From the NCBI GenBank assembly GCA_964432995.1, contig CAYSPU010000028.1, forward strand, positions 1 through 32,026: 32,026 nucleotides of DNA. The letters run 5' to 3'. This document shows positions 7,317 through 17,335 of the stretch, in pieces. Made by a program: the position numbers and the translations under genes. The notes beneath the pieces are model-generated. The model saw only the letters and a program-made list of their open reading frames with translations. It was not told where the DNA came from and did not search any database. This DNA is from CAYSPU01 sp964432995. Its GTDB lineage: Bacteria > Verrucomicrobiota > Verrucomicrobiia > Limisphaerales > JAHDYP01. Each line of letters opens with the position of its first letter. The first letter of the stretch is position 1.

Positions 7317-7434
7317 GGTCTCCGCATCCCGCCGGAAACGAGTGGTGCATTGGCCTGGTCTTCGCGGCGCTCCCGCAGGCGCGGGATCGCCCTACCTTTC
7401 ATGCGAAGTGGTATCCCAAAATGGGAAGGGAGAT

Positions 7435-8988
7435 TCATGGTGTAGATGGTGTGTCTGTCTCAGTGGCCAGGTGGCGCAGTTGTCTTCTTGGCGGCCCGCT
7501 GCTTCCCGCGGCACGACGTTCGATTGGCTTGGCCAGGTCAAGCCTCCGCAGGAACTCCGGAATCTCGCGTCGCCCGGCGCGCCGGTAGTCGCCTCCCAGG
7601 CTGTCGGCCACGCGTTTGGCCGGTTGGCCACGGACGTCGACGAGGTAACGGAACAACTCCTCGGCCAACCGATCCAACGCGATGGCGTGCTGCCGGCCCA
7701 GCCGCCGATAGAGCCAGTCGCTCCACGCCAGAAAGGCCGCAAATGGCGACGAGGCCTCCGACCACAAGCGCGGGGTCGTTTCGACGAAGTTGCCGCTGTT
7801 GGCGATGAGGTCCCAGTATCGGGCGAAGCGTCGGAGCCGCTGCATCGTCGCGAAGTCAATCAGATGGTTGCACAAGAGATCGTAGGGTGGCTCGGCTCGG
7901 TAGACCATACCCCACTCCGCGTCGTGGCGACCCAGGGTCGTGCCCCGGAGCCGCTTGAGCAGGCCCACCTGGATTTCCTGTGGATTCCATTGCACCAGCC
8001 GATCGAAACCGCGCGCGAAACCCTCGATGCTCTCGCCGGGCAATCCGAGAATCAGATCAGCATGAACATGCACTCCGGTCTCCTCCCGGAGAAACCGGAA
8101 GTTCTCTTCCGCCGCGGCATTGTCCTGACGACGCCGAATGCGCTCGCCAACGTCCGAATCGAGCGTCTGCAAGCCTACCTCGAACTGCAGTGAACCGGCC
8201 GGGAACCGCCGGACTCGCTCCCGCAACACCCTCGGGAAGTGGTCGGGGATCATCTCGAAATGCAAAAACAAACCCGGCGTCCAATGATTCAGAAAGAAGT
8301 CCAGAATCGCCACGCTCCTTCCGATCTCCAGGTTGAATGTCCGGTCCACAAACTTGAACCGCCGCAGGCCCCGCTCGAGCAGTCCCTCGAATTCCTTCAG
8401 CAATGGTTCGAGGGGAAAGGCACGCACCGGAACATCGAGCGATGACAGGCAGAATTCGCAGTGAAACGGGCACCCCCTCGAGGATTCCACGTACACCATG
8501 CGCTGGGCTAGGTCCTCATCCCGATACAACCTGTAGGGGAGTCGCAGCGCACCCGGATCCGGGGGCGCCGCCACAATCAGTTTCCCCGCCGGCCGTTGCC
8601 CCGTGAGCAGCGCACGGCACAAATCCGCGAACTCCAGATCGGCCTCGCCCGCGATCACGTAGTCAGCCATCCCTGCGAGCTCCTGCCCGTCCGTCTCGTG
8701 GCTGACCTCGGGTCCCCCCAACACCACGTCGACCTCGGGCCGCACACGCTTCAGCAGCGAAACCACCGCCCTCGTCTCCAGAACGTTCCAAATGTAGACC
8801 CCAAGACCGACGATCCGCGGGATTCGGCTCAGGATCTGCTCCACGACCTCGAGTGGTTGCTGGTGAATGTCGCCCTCCCACAGTGCCGCGCGCGGCTCCA
8901 GTTCCTGCAGGTTCGCCAGCAAATACCGCAGCCCCAAAGCGCAATGAGGGTACTTGGCATTCAGCGTCGTCAGAACAATGTCCGCCAT
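7435..8988 (-). CDS. B12-binding radical SAM protein (DUF4080-type)
   Basis: A 517-residue protein of the cobalamin-dependent radical SAM superfamily. Residues 1-135 form the N-terminal Rossmann-like B12-binding domain (start MADIVLTTLNAKYPHCALGL, then VVLGGPEVS and GEADLEF). The radical SAM core holds the cluster motif C173-x3-C177-x2-C180 in RGCPFHCEFC, followed by the strand segments LQFEVGLQTLD and HADLILGLPGE. The remaining 150 residues match the DUF4080 tail as I recall it. These enzymes use SAM and often cobalamin for methylation or ring chemistry; the substrate of this family is unknown to me. The ATG at 8988 is preceded by GGGGCAGAG, an acceptable ribosome binding site. It is divergent from the giant gene, 536 bases away. 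Confidence 0.9.
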   Translation of the reverse strand: MADIVLTTLNAKYPHCALGLRYLLANLQELEPRAALWEGDIHQQPLEVVEQILSRIPRIVGLGVYIWNVLETRAVVSLLKRVRPEVDVVLGGPEVSHETDGQELAGMADYVIAGEADLEFADLCRALLTGQRPAGKLIVAAPPDPGALRLPYRLYRDEDLAQRMVYVESSRGCPFHCEFCLSSLDVPVRAFPLEPLLKEFEGLLERGLRRFKFVDRTFNLEIGRSVAILDFFLNHWTPGLFLHFEMIPDHFPRVLRERVRRFPAGSLQFEVGLQTLDSDVGERIRRRQDNAAAEENFRFLREETGVHVHADLILGLPGESIEGFARGFDRLVQWNPQEIQVGLLKRLRGTTLGRHDAEWGMVYRAEPPYDLLCNHLIDFATMQRLRRFARYWDLIANSGNFVETTPRLWSEASSPFAAFLAWSDWLYRRLGRQHAIALDRLAEELFRYLVDVRGQPAKRVADSLGGDYRRAGRREIPEFLRRLDLAKPIERRAAGSSGPPRRQLRHLATETDTPSTP

Positions 8989-9524
8989 GGTCTCTGCCCC
9001 GTCTTGAGCCTCACGAACTCTAGCCGGGGGACCGCGTGCTGGGAAAGGTCAAAGGAAGGTCCGACTTGCTGGCCGGCTCGTCTGGTCAGAGCAACCACCG
9101 GCTTGCGCGACCGGACAACGCCGGATCGCCGTCTGCGCCGGGCGCCGACATCCCCGCCGCCTCTTGTGGCGCGGCAACGTCGCTGTCCGCGCGCGCGTCT
9201 GAAGGTCGGAGAGAGAGCTGGCCGCTCCCTCCTTCGGTTGCGTCGGCCGAGGGCGGCGAGTGCCGACCAGATCGGTCTCCGGACTCACGAACGCCGGCGA
9301 CTGTGGCGCCCGCGTCCCCTTGAATCATGCAGGAGATGTGAAGGTCACCAGCGTGCGGCATCCCGCTGACATCCGGCCCCCCTTCCGGGGCCACCTCGTG
9401 GCGGCAGGTTACTGGCGGACTTGGCCTTGCAGAAGAACAAGGGATTTTGCCATGCCAGAATTTGCTTGCCATTCACGCGCAAATTATTAGGGTCTGCGTC
9501 AACCTTCATGGGAAGATGAAAAAC
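8989..9524. other. Divergent intergenic region before the giant gene
   Basis: 536 bases between the radical SAM gene (minus) and the giant gene (plus). Short frames on both strands lack ribosome binding sites and family resemblance, so I call no gene. No tRNA, terminator or riboswitch fold is recognisable. The base composition becomes AT-richer near 9440-9525, with TTGCTT (9462-9467) and TTATTA (9484-9489), 16 bases apart, as a weak promoter-like pair for the giant gene. The region should hold two promoters, but none is convincing. Confidence 0.4.
9510..9515 (+). promoter_or_regulatory. Ribosome binding site deciding the giant gene's start
   Basis: GGGAAG lies 9 bases before the ATG at 9525, while for the alternative ATG at 9516 it would directly touch the start codon. 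The spacing therefore favours 9525. The alternative adds only three residues (MKN) before the same signal peptide. Confidence 0.55.
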
Positions 9525-12500
9525 ATGCAACCTAATCTGACTCAGCGGTTGAGCGCTCTGGCCCTGGCTGGCCTGGCTACGATCCTTATCGCGTCGTCCG
9601 CCTTCGCGCAGTTCTCGTTGACGAACCCCGCGGGGATCGCCATCAACGACCAGTCCACGGCCACCCCATTTCCATCGACAGTCGGAGTGTCGAATGTCGT
9701 GGGGACAATTGAAAAGGTTACTGTTACCCTCAATAATATCAATCACCGCTACCCGGATGACATCGACGTCCTCCTCGTGGGCCCGCTTGGCGACCAGGTT
9801 CTGCTCTGGAGTGACGCCGGCGGTGGTGGCGACCTCGGCGGAGTCACCCTCACGTTCGATAGCGCCGAGTCGGCAAGCCTGCCCGACGACACGCAGATCG
9901 CCTCGGGCGCTTACAAGCCCACCAATTACGAGGATTTGTTCGACGCCGTCGGCGCCCTCGGCGGCGCGCCATGGTCAACGGACCTCGGCGACTTTGCCGA
10001 CAGCGACCCGAATGGCACTTGGTCCCTCTACGTCGTTGATGACGGCTTTGTCGACGGTGGCACTATCGCCTCGTGGACGCTGACCCTCGCCACCACGCCG
10101 GTCATCACCACCACCAACACGACCAGCATCACCACGGCCGAGGACACGCCGGCCTCGTGGAACGTCGTGGTCAACGACAGCAGCACCGACCCCGGCACCC
10201 TGGCCGTCACCGCCACTTCGTCCGACCAGAACGTCGTCACCAACACCGCGATCAGCGTCACGGGCAGCGGCGTCAACCGCACCATCACGGTTACGCCCAA
10301 GCTGAACGTTGACTCGGGATCGTCCGATATCACCGTGTCCGTCAGCGACGGGCGCGCGACCGCCTCCCTGGTGTTCACCGTAACGGTCACCCCGGTCAAT
10401 GACGCCCCTTCCATCGTCTCCCTCAGCACCAACGCCATCTACACTACCGCCGGCGTCCTCTCCGGACCCATAACGGTGGTTGTAGACGACGTCGATGGCA
10501 GCGAGGACAACGTGCTCTTGGGCGCCTTCTCATCGAATCCGGCGGTCGTGGACCATGACAACGTATTCTTCAGCGGAACCGGCGCCACCCGCACCGTCAC
10601 CGTGGCACCCACCGGCGCCGCCACCGGCACGGCCACCATCACCCTGGGAGTGACGGATGGCAGCGCCACCAACCTCACCGCCGCTACGTTCACCATCCAG
10701 ATCAACCCCGTGTCCCACGCAGTTGCCGCGAACACCAACGCCATCACGATCAACGACATCGACGTCGCCACTCCCTATCCTTCCACGATTCCGGTCGCCA
10801 ACGTCTCCGGCACGGTCGGCAGCATTACCGCGGTCCTCGCTGACGTGAATCACACCTGGCCGGAAGACATTGGCGTCCTCCTGGTCGGCCCTGGCGGCGA
10901 GAAATCAGTCCTCATGCGCCGGGCGGGCGGCGGGAATGCCTTGGTCAATGGCCGCCTCACCTTCAGCGCTACTGGAGCCGCTTTGCCCGACGAAACCCAG
11001 ATTGCGACCGGCGCCTACCAACCCGCCGACTACGGCACCGGCGACTTCACCGCGCCTGCTCCTGGCGGACCTTACACGGCCGACCTCGGCGTGTTCGACG
11101 GCACGAATCCCAACGGGACTTGGTCCCTCTACGTCTATGACATGTTCGGCGACGAAGTCGGCATCATCAACAGCGGTTGGCTCCTCAATATCTACCCGAA
11201 GCCGACCATCTCCAACCTGGTGACGACAACCAACACCCTGGAAGACACGCCGCTCACCATCGCCTTCAATGTCGGTGACTACGACGGCTCGGTGACCAAC
11301 GTCACTGCGGTTCCGGCGGGCGGGGCGCCCTTCACGGCGTCGACCACGCTGGCCGGCAACAACGCCTCCGTCACCGTGTCACCCCTGGCGAACGCCACAG
11401 GTACCAGCACCCTCCTCGTCACCGCCCAGGACAGCAGCGGCTTCACCGTGAGCCAAACCGTCACCGTCGAAGTCGTCCCGGTCAACGATGCCCCCACGAT
11501 CTCCGTCATCCAGAAGCAGGATACGACGGCCGGTGTTCCCGTGGGCCCCGTGGCCTTCACAATTGGCGATGTCGAAACCGACCCTGCCAGCCTCACGGTC
11601 GAGGCCGGCACCAGCAACGCCAAAGTCCTGCCGCGTAGCAGCATCGTCCTCGGCGGCTCTGGCGCCGACCGCACCGTCACCCTGTTCCCGGTGGAGATCG
11701 TCGGCGGGGTCGCCGATGTGACCATCACCGTGAGCGACGGAGCGCTGAGCGCCAGCCGGACCTTCACTCTGACCGTGGCCGCGCCGGCCAACCCGATGTA
11801 TGAGCAGAAGGAGTTGATTACCCTCAACGACAACGCGACCGCCACTCCCTATCCGAGCACCCTCAACGTCAGCGGCTTGCTCGGCAACGTCGCCTCCATC
11901 AAAGTCAAACTGCTGGGATTCAGTCATCCCGCACCCGATGAAGTCGACATCCTCCTCCAAGGGCCGACCGGCAAGAGTGTCTTGCTCCTGAGCGACGCGG
12001 GCGGAACCACGGCCGTTACCGATGCCCAACTGATCTTCGACGACGACGGCGATGCCCCGGTGGCCGACGCCGGTCCCTTGGTCTCGGGGATCTACCAGAT
12101 CTCCAACTACGAGGACGTCGACACCCTCCCGGGAACCACCAATCAACCTCCCAGCGCGTCGCTCACGGACGCATTCGCAGGCACCAATCCCAACGGGACC
12201 TGGTCTCTGTATGTCGTCGATGACACCGAGGGGAACCGCGGCGCGACCATCAGCGGCGGCTGGCAACTGAGCATTGTCACCAGTCCCAACATCACGGCGG
12301 TGGACAGCCCGCAGACCACGCGCGAAGACGAGACCAAGGAAGTGCGCGTGACCATCGGTGACGCCCAGCCAGGGGTTGAGGTCACGCTGACGGCGCAGAC
12401 CAACGCCTTCCCAACGGCGAACCTGATTAGCAGCATCGGGGGCACCGGCGTCGGAAGCGGCGGCAGCCGTACCCTCAGCATCGTCCCCACGGCCAACGTC

Positions 12501-15500
12501 TCCGGCACCAACACCATCACGCTCGTAGCCTCCAGCGTCCTGGGTTCCTCGACGAACTCGTTCGTCTTCATCGTTACCCCGGTCGACGACCAGCCGATCA
12601 TCTCCGCCATTGGCGACCTGAGCATTCCGGCTGGCATGACCTCCGACCCCATCGACTTCACGGTTAGCGATGTCGAGGGCGCCGCGGTCACGGTCACGGC
12701 AACATCCTCGGACCAAACGCTGGTCCCGAATGCGAATATCGTTCTGGGCGGCAGCGGTGAGAACCGATCGCTGACCATCACCCCGGTCGGGATCCTCTAT
12801 GGTCAAACGACCATCACGGTCACCGCCAGCGACGGCACCAGCACCCCGTCCACGGAGACCTTCGTGCTGACGGTCACCCGCAACCTGGCCTATGCGGCCG
12901 GCGCCGTCACCATCCGCGATAACGGGATCGCCGAGCCCTATCCCTCCACCGTGAACGTCGAGGGTGTCTCGGGACTCGTTAGCCGTGTCAGCGTCACCTT
13001 GCTTGGTTTCAGCCATCCGTATCCGGAAGATGTCGACATGCTGCTCGTCGCTCCCGATAACACTGCGGTGATGCTGCTCAGCGACGCCGGTGGCGGGACG
13101 GCCGCCTCGGGCCTGCGCATCACGCTCCGGGACGATGGCGATACGCTGGGCGCGGGAGATCCGTTGGCCAACGGAGTTTTCCAACCGGCCGACTTCGAAC
13201 TCGGCGACAGCATTCCGTCAGCCCCCGTCGGGCCGTATACGGCCGATCTGGACGAGTTTGTGGGAACCGCGCCGAATGGCCAGTGGAAGCTGTACATTGT
13301 GGATGACACGTTCCCGGATGCCGGCAGCCTCGCCGGGTGGTATTTGATCCTCGAAACCAGCCCGACCATCGCGGTCGCCGGTACCGTTACGACTGCGGAA
13401 GATACGCCGGTCACCGTGAACTTCAGCGTGGCCGACTCCGACACGGCGATGACCAACCTCGTCGTGACCGCTTACACGAACAACAGCCCCACGCTCGACC
13501 TCGTCAGCAACATCCCGGCGGGTGGACTCGCCCTGCCGGCAGCCTCCACCGCTGACCGCAGCTTCGTGATCACCAACGCCGCCAACCTCAGCGGCACCAA
13601 TACTGTGCGCCTGACCGTCACCGACGGTGCGACGCTCAACGAGGTGTCGTTCCAGTTGCGTGTCACTCCGGTCGACGACCCGCCGACCGTCGCCACGGCC
13701 ACCAACGCCATCACGATCGCCGAGGATGCCTCCGTGACCGTCAACTACACCATCGCGGACGTTGATTCCACGGTCGGCCCGACCAATGTCGTGGTGACCT
13801 CGTCGAATCCTGCGCTGGTTCCGAACAGCACGAACAACATCGTCGTCGGCGGAAGCGGTGGGGACGTCACGGTTGCCGTGACGCCGGCCGCCAACCAGTT
13901 CGGTGAAACCGTGCTGACCTTTACCGTCTCCGATGCGACCACGCCGGTCTCGCATCAGCTCACGCTGACCGTGACGCCGGTCAACGACGCGCCCACCATC
14001 TCCGCAATCCCCGCCGGGCAGTCCGTCCAGTCCGGTATGTCCACCACCAACATCGCCTTCACCGTCGGTGACGTGGAGACGCCAGCACGTGACATCGTGG
14101 TGACCGCAAGCTCGGGCAATCAGGCCTTGGTTCCCGACGGCAACCTCGTCCTGGGCGGCAGCGGCGCTGACCGCACCATTCAGGCGACGCCGATCGGTAC
14201 GGCTACGGGCGACGTCGCGATCAGTCTGGTGGCGAATGACGGCACCGTCTCGGTGACCAACACCTTCACGCTGGCGGTCACGCCAGCTCCTGGCCAGAAC
14301 TTCGCCAACACGACCCCGATCACCATTCGTGATAACGCCTCCGCGACGAACTATCCGTCCACCATCGAAGTGACGAGTATGGTCGGCACCGTGCACCGCG
14401 TCCTGGTGACGCTCGATGGGATCGCGCACACGGCTCCGGCGGACATCGACGTCCTGCTGGTGAGCCCGGGCGGGCAGAAGGTCGTTCTCATGTCCGATGT
14501 TGGCGGCCGCACGCCCGTCACGGGTGTCCGGCTGCGCTTCGATGACACCGCCCGCAGCCTCAGCGCCGACACCCCGCTGGTGACCGGCACCAACGCCCCG
14601 ACCAACGTGGGTGCGGATGACGCATTCCCGAGCCCGGCCCCGGCCGGGCCATACGCGGCCGCGCTGTCCGCATTCGTGGGCTCCAATCCCAACGGCATCT
14701 GGTCGCTCTACGTCGTCGATGACACCGCGGGCGACGCCGGTCAGATCGCCCTGGGCTGGTCGCTCATGATCGAAACCGCGCCCACGATTGCCGCCGCGCC
14801 AACGTCCATCACCACCACCGAAGATACGACGGCTGATGTGACCTTGACGATCGGTGACATGACCGCCCCGGCGAACACGCTCGAGATCCTGGTGGCATCG
14901 ACGAACACCGCACTGCTGCCTCCGGGCAACGTCACGTTCGCGGGCACCGGTGCCACGCGCACCGCCACCCTCCACCCGGTTACCAATGAATTCGGTGCCA
15001 CGGAAGTCACCTTCACCGTCCGCCGGCCGACGGACGGGGCCAGCTCCAGCGTGAAGGTCCCGGTGACCTTCGCCGCGGTCAACGATCCGCCGATCATCTC
15101 ACGCCTCATCCGGAAGGACACCTTTGAGGATACGCCTCTCTCCTTCAACTTCATCATAACGGATGTCGACACGGTCGCGACGAACATGACGCTGGGTGGC
15201 ATCTCGTCCGACGGAGGTTTGATCGCCAACACCAACATCCTCTTCTTCGGCAGCACCAATTACGTCGACATGCTGCCGTCCAAGGATGTGCCCGTCACCC
15301 TGGTGCCGAATCCGGACCAGACGGGTGAGTGCGAAATCACGTTCGCCGTGCTCGACAAGGCCGGGCCGGTGACCGTCAGCAGCACCTTCGTGTTCGCTGT
15401 GGCCGAGTTCGACGATCCGCCGGTCGTCAGCACGATCGCCAACCAGGTGGCGCAGTCCGGTGGGTCGACCCCGCCCGCGCTGTTCACCGTCAGCGATCCT

Positions 15501-16322
15501 GACTCCAGCTCCGTGACCATCACGGCGGTCTCCTCGGATCAAGCCTATGTGAAGGACGCCAACATCGCGATCACCCCGGCCGGTGGCAGCCTGCCCGGTA
15601 CGGCCACGAATGCGATCGTCGTCACCGCCGAGAGCGGGATCACCAACGAGGTGGAAGTCCTCATTGCCGTGTCGGTCAAGGATGCGGCCACCACCGTGGT
15701 CCAGACCTTCACAGTAACGGTGCGGCCGACGCGTGACCGCACCTTCGCCAACAACAGCCAGATCACGATCAACCCGGTCGACGCCGCCACTCCATATCCG
15801 TCGGTGATTGCCGTGGATGGAATGGCTGGCAACGTCAAGAAGGTCGTCGTCCGGCTGAACGAGTTTGCGCACCGCTATCCGAATGACGTCGACATGTTGC
15901 TGGTGAGCCCGGCCGGCCAGAAGGTGCTGCTCCTGAGCGACGCCGGCGGCTCCAGCTCCGTGACCAACGTCAACTTGGTGTTCGACGACGATGCAACGGG
16001 CTTCGTGCCGGCCAACAGCATGGCCTCAGGCACGTTCAAGCCGAGCAACAACGATGGCGCCACGGACGCCTTCCCGACCCCGGCTCCCGCGCCCGCCTAC
16101 AGCACGAACCTGTCGGTGTTCCAGGGCTCCTCGCCCAACGGCGACTGGTCGCTGTATGTGGTGGATGATACCGCCACGGATGGCGGCGTCATCAAGACCG
16201 GTTGGAGTCTGACCATCACCACCGAGCCGAAGATCGAGGGCTTGGTAAACACTACCGTCGATGAGGATACGGTGGCGCGCGTTCCGTTCACGATTGCGGA
16301 GGAGTCCTTCGTCACCACCTAG
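9525..16322 (+). CDS. Giant secreted P-domain/Ig-like repeat protein, N-terminal 2265 residues (ends at in-frame TAG)
   Basis: Signal peptide at residues 1-28 (MQPNLTQRLSALALAGLATI, then LIASSAFAQ). The rest is a chain of modules: six proprotein-convertase P (Homo B) domains, recognised by ITINDxxxATPYPS at the start, DVDxLLVGPxGxxxLLSDAGG in the middle and NPNGTWSLYVVDD at the end, alternating with two or three Ig/cadherin-like domains joined by VNDAPTIS-type linkers. P domains normally stabilise subtilisin-like proteases, but no protease domain is present. The role is probably surface adhesion or matrix, by inference. The frame ends at TAG 16320-16322 in the middle of an Ig-like domain, and the same frame continues for another 1106 codons with a seventh P domain and the C-terminal module. 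The two parts are therefore one gene, broken or recoded. Confidence 0.88.
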   Translation: MQPNLTQRLSALALAGLATILIASSAFAQFSLTNPAGIAINDQSTATPFPSTVGVSNVVGTIEKVTVTLNNINHRYPDDIDVLLVGPLGDQVLLWSDAGGGGDLGGVTLTFDSAESASLPDDTQIASGAYKPTNYEDLFDAVGALGGAPWSTDLGDFADSDPNGTWSLYVVDDGFVDGGTIASWTLTLATTPVITTTNTTSITTAEDTPASWNVVVNDSSTDPGTLAVTATSSDQNVVTNTAISVTGSGVNRTITVTPKLNVDSGSSDITVSVSDGRATASLVFTVTVTPVNDAPSIVSLSTNAIYTTAGVLSGPITVVVDDVDGSEDNVLLGAFSSNPAVVDHDNVFFSGTGATRTVTVAPTGAATGTATITLGVTDGSATNLTAATFTIQINPVSHAVAANTNAITINDIDVATPYPSTIPVANVSGTVGSITAVLADVNHTWPEDIGVLLVGPGGEKSVLMRRAGGGNALVNGRLTFSATGAALPDETQIATGAYQPADYGTGDFTAPAPGGPYTADLGVFDGTNPNGTWSLYVYDMFGDEVGIINSGWLLNIYPKPTISNLVTTTNTLEDTPLTIAFNVGDYDGSVTNVTAVPAGGAPFTASTTLAGNNASVTVSPLANATGTSTLLVTAQDSSGFTVSQTVTVEVVPVNDAPTISVIQKQDTTAGVPVGPVAFTIGDVETDPASLTVEAGTSNAKVLPRSSIVLGGSGADRTVTLFPVEIVGGVADVTITVSDGALSASRTFTLTVAAPANPMYEQKELITLNDNATATPYPSTLNVSGLLGNVASIKVKLLGFSHPAPDEVDILLQGPTGKSVLLLSDAGGTTAVTDAQLIFDDDGDAPVADAGPLVSGIYQISNYEDVDTLPGTTNQPPSASLTDAFAGTNPNGTWSLYVVDDTEGNRGATISGGWQLSIVTSPNITAVDSPQTTREDETKEVRVTIGDAQPGVEVTLTAQTNAFPTANLISSIGGTGVGSGGSRTLSIVPTANVSGTNTITLVASSVLGSSTNSFVFIVTPVDDQPIISAIGDLSIPAGMTSDPIDFTVSDVEGAAVTVTATSSDQTLVPNANIVLGGSGENRSLTITPVGILYGQTTITVTASDGTSTPSTETFVLTVTRNLAYAAGAVTIRDNGIAEPYPSTVNVEGVSGLVSRVSVTLLGFSHPYPEDVDMLLVAPDNTAVMLLSDAGGGTAASGLRITLRDDGDTLGAGDPLANGVFQPADFELGDSIPSAPVGPYTADLDEFVGTAPNGQWKLYIVDDTFPDAGSLAGWYLILETSPTIAVAGTVTTAEDTPVTVNFSVADSDTAMTNLVVTAYTNNSPTLDLVSNIPAGGLALPAASTADRSFVITNAANLSGTNTVRLTVTDGATLNEVSFQLRVTPVDDPPTVATATNAITIAEDASVTVNYTIADVDSTVGPTNVVVTSSNPALVPNSTNNIVVGGSGGDVTVAVTPAANQFGETVLTFTVSDATTPVSHQLTLTVTPVNDAPTISAIPAGQSVQSGMSTTNIAFTVGDVETPARDIVVTASSGNQALVPDGNLVLGGSGADRTIQATPIGTATGDVAISLVANDGTVSVTNTFTLAVTPAPGQNFANTTPITIRDNASATNYPSTIEVTSMVGTVHRVLVTLDGIAHTAPADIDVLLVSPGGQKVVLMSDVGGRTPVTGVRLRFDDTARSLSADTPLVTGTNAPTNVGADDAFPSPAPAGPYAAALSAFVGSNPNGIWSLYVVDDTAGDAGQIALGWSLMIETAPTIAAAPTSITTTEDTTADVTLTIGDMTAPANTLEILVASTNTALLPPGNVTFAGTGATRTATLHPVTNEFGATEVTFTVRRPTDGASSSVKVPVTFAAVNDPPIISRLIRKDTFEDTPLSFNFIITDVDTVATNMTLGGISSDGGLIANTNILFFGSTNYVDMLPSKDVPVTLVPNPDQTGECEITFAVLDKAGPVTVSSTFVFAVAEFDDPPVVSTIANQVAQSGGSTPPALFTVSDPDSSSVTITAVSSDQAYVKDANIAITPAGGSLPGTATNAIVVTAESGITNEVEVLIAVSVKDAATTVVQTFTVTVRPTRDRTFANNSQITINPVDAATPYPSVIAVDGMAGNVKKVVVRLNEFAHRYPNDVDMLLVSPAGQKVLLLSDAGGSSSVTNVNLVFDDDATGFVPANSMASGTFKPSNNDGATDAFPTPAPAPAYSTNLSVFQGSSPNGDWSLYVVDDTATDGGVIKTGWSLTITTEPKIEGLVNTTVDEDTVARVPFTIAEESFVTT

Positions 16323-17335
16323 TTCACCTTCACGGCCGCCTCCACCAACGCCGCCGTCGTCACCATCAATACCAACACGGTGGAGTTCACTGGTTCGGGC
16401 ACCAACTGGACCGTGAACCTCACTCCCGTGGCAAACGCCTCGGGGGTGACCGAGATCACCATCACCGCCAAGAATTCCGACGATCAGACCGTCAGCGGGA
16501 AGTTCCAGCTCACGGTGACGGCGGTGAATGACCAACCGACCATTACTGAGGTGGCCGACATCACGCTCAACGCCGGAACCGCCAGCGGCGCGATCGCCTT
16601 CGACTATAGTGACGTGGAGACCCCGCGGAACCAACTGATCCTGACGAAGGTGTCGTCGAACCCGACGTTGATCCCGGAGAACAACATCGTGATCGTGGGC
16701 ACGCAGATGCGGATCGTGCCCGTCGGTAGCCTGAGTGGCACCGCGGAGATCACCCTGACCGTGACCGACCTGGGTACACCGGCGGCCTCCAACAGCACGA
16801 CCTTCCTGGTCACCGTGTTGCCGAGCGTCACGCCGTTGCTCGCCAACAGCACGCCGATCGTCATCAACCCGAGCGGCGCCGCCGGGCTCTACCCGTCGAC
16901 CATCCTGGTGGACGGAGTCGAAGGCAGCGTCAGCAAGGTCACGGTGACGCTGGCTGACCTGAGCCATTCGTATCCGACGGACCTCGACATCCTCCTGGTT
17001 GGCCCGCAAGGGCAAACCGTGATGCTGATGAGCGATGCCGGCGGTGGCGGCGGCTCGAGCGCGCTCGCGCGCGTGCGGTTGACGTTTGACGACGCCGCGG
17101 CGGGCCTGCTGCCGGAGACGCCGATCAGTTCCGGCACCTACAAGCCCAGCAACTACGACACGGCGACCGACAACTTCACCGAACCGGCGCCGGCTGGTCC
17201 GTATGGCACCGCGCTCTCCGTCTTCAACGGAATCGATCCCAACGGAACCTGGTCGCTCTTCATCATGGATGACCAGGCGCCCGACGGCGGTTCCCTCGAC
17301 GGCGGCTGGATCCTGAGCATCATCACCACCAGCCC
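9630..17335 (+). repeat. Super-repeat of seven P-domain units within the giant gene
   Basis: The P domains lie at about 9630-10100, 10738-11203, 11809-12287, 12901-13365, 14316-14788, 15757-16230 and 16852-17335. Start-to-start distances are close to 1.1 kb four times (P plus two Ig-like domains) and about 1.42-1.44 kb twice (P plus three), the difference being about one Ig-like domain. The order suggests growth by duplication of P-Ig-Ig blocks. The copies have diverged well at the base level. Confidence 0.75.
16320..16322 (+). other. In-frame TAG interrupting the giant gene
   Basis: The TAG follows codons for EESFVTT and is followed in frame by FTFTAASTNAAVV, which completes the Ig-like strand pattern seen in sibling modules. 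In those modules the aligned position is usually Asn (TNLVV, TNVVV). Asn codons are two changes away from TAG, while Gln, Lys, Glu, Ser, Leu, Trp or Tyr codons can be one change away. No other stop occurs in the frame from 9525 to 19643. Possible readings are a recent nonsense mutation, a sequencing or assembly error, or readthrough. Confidence 0.85.

Noticed and set aside
6935..7438. Extension of the endonuclease gene upstream to ATG 7438
   Set aside because: The added residues are translated palindromic and tandem repeats; they would bury the signal peptide.
4931..7588. An 885-codon plus-strand frame across the endonuclease gene and repeat array
   Set aside because: It is antisense to a gene with clear catalytic motifs and runs through intergenic repeats; Arg/Gly-rich composition is typical of a shadow frame.
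8989..9524. Possible riboswitch or tRNA before the giant gene
   Set aside because: No cloverleaf, T-loop motif or known riboswitch core could be recognised.
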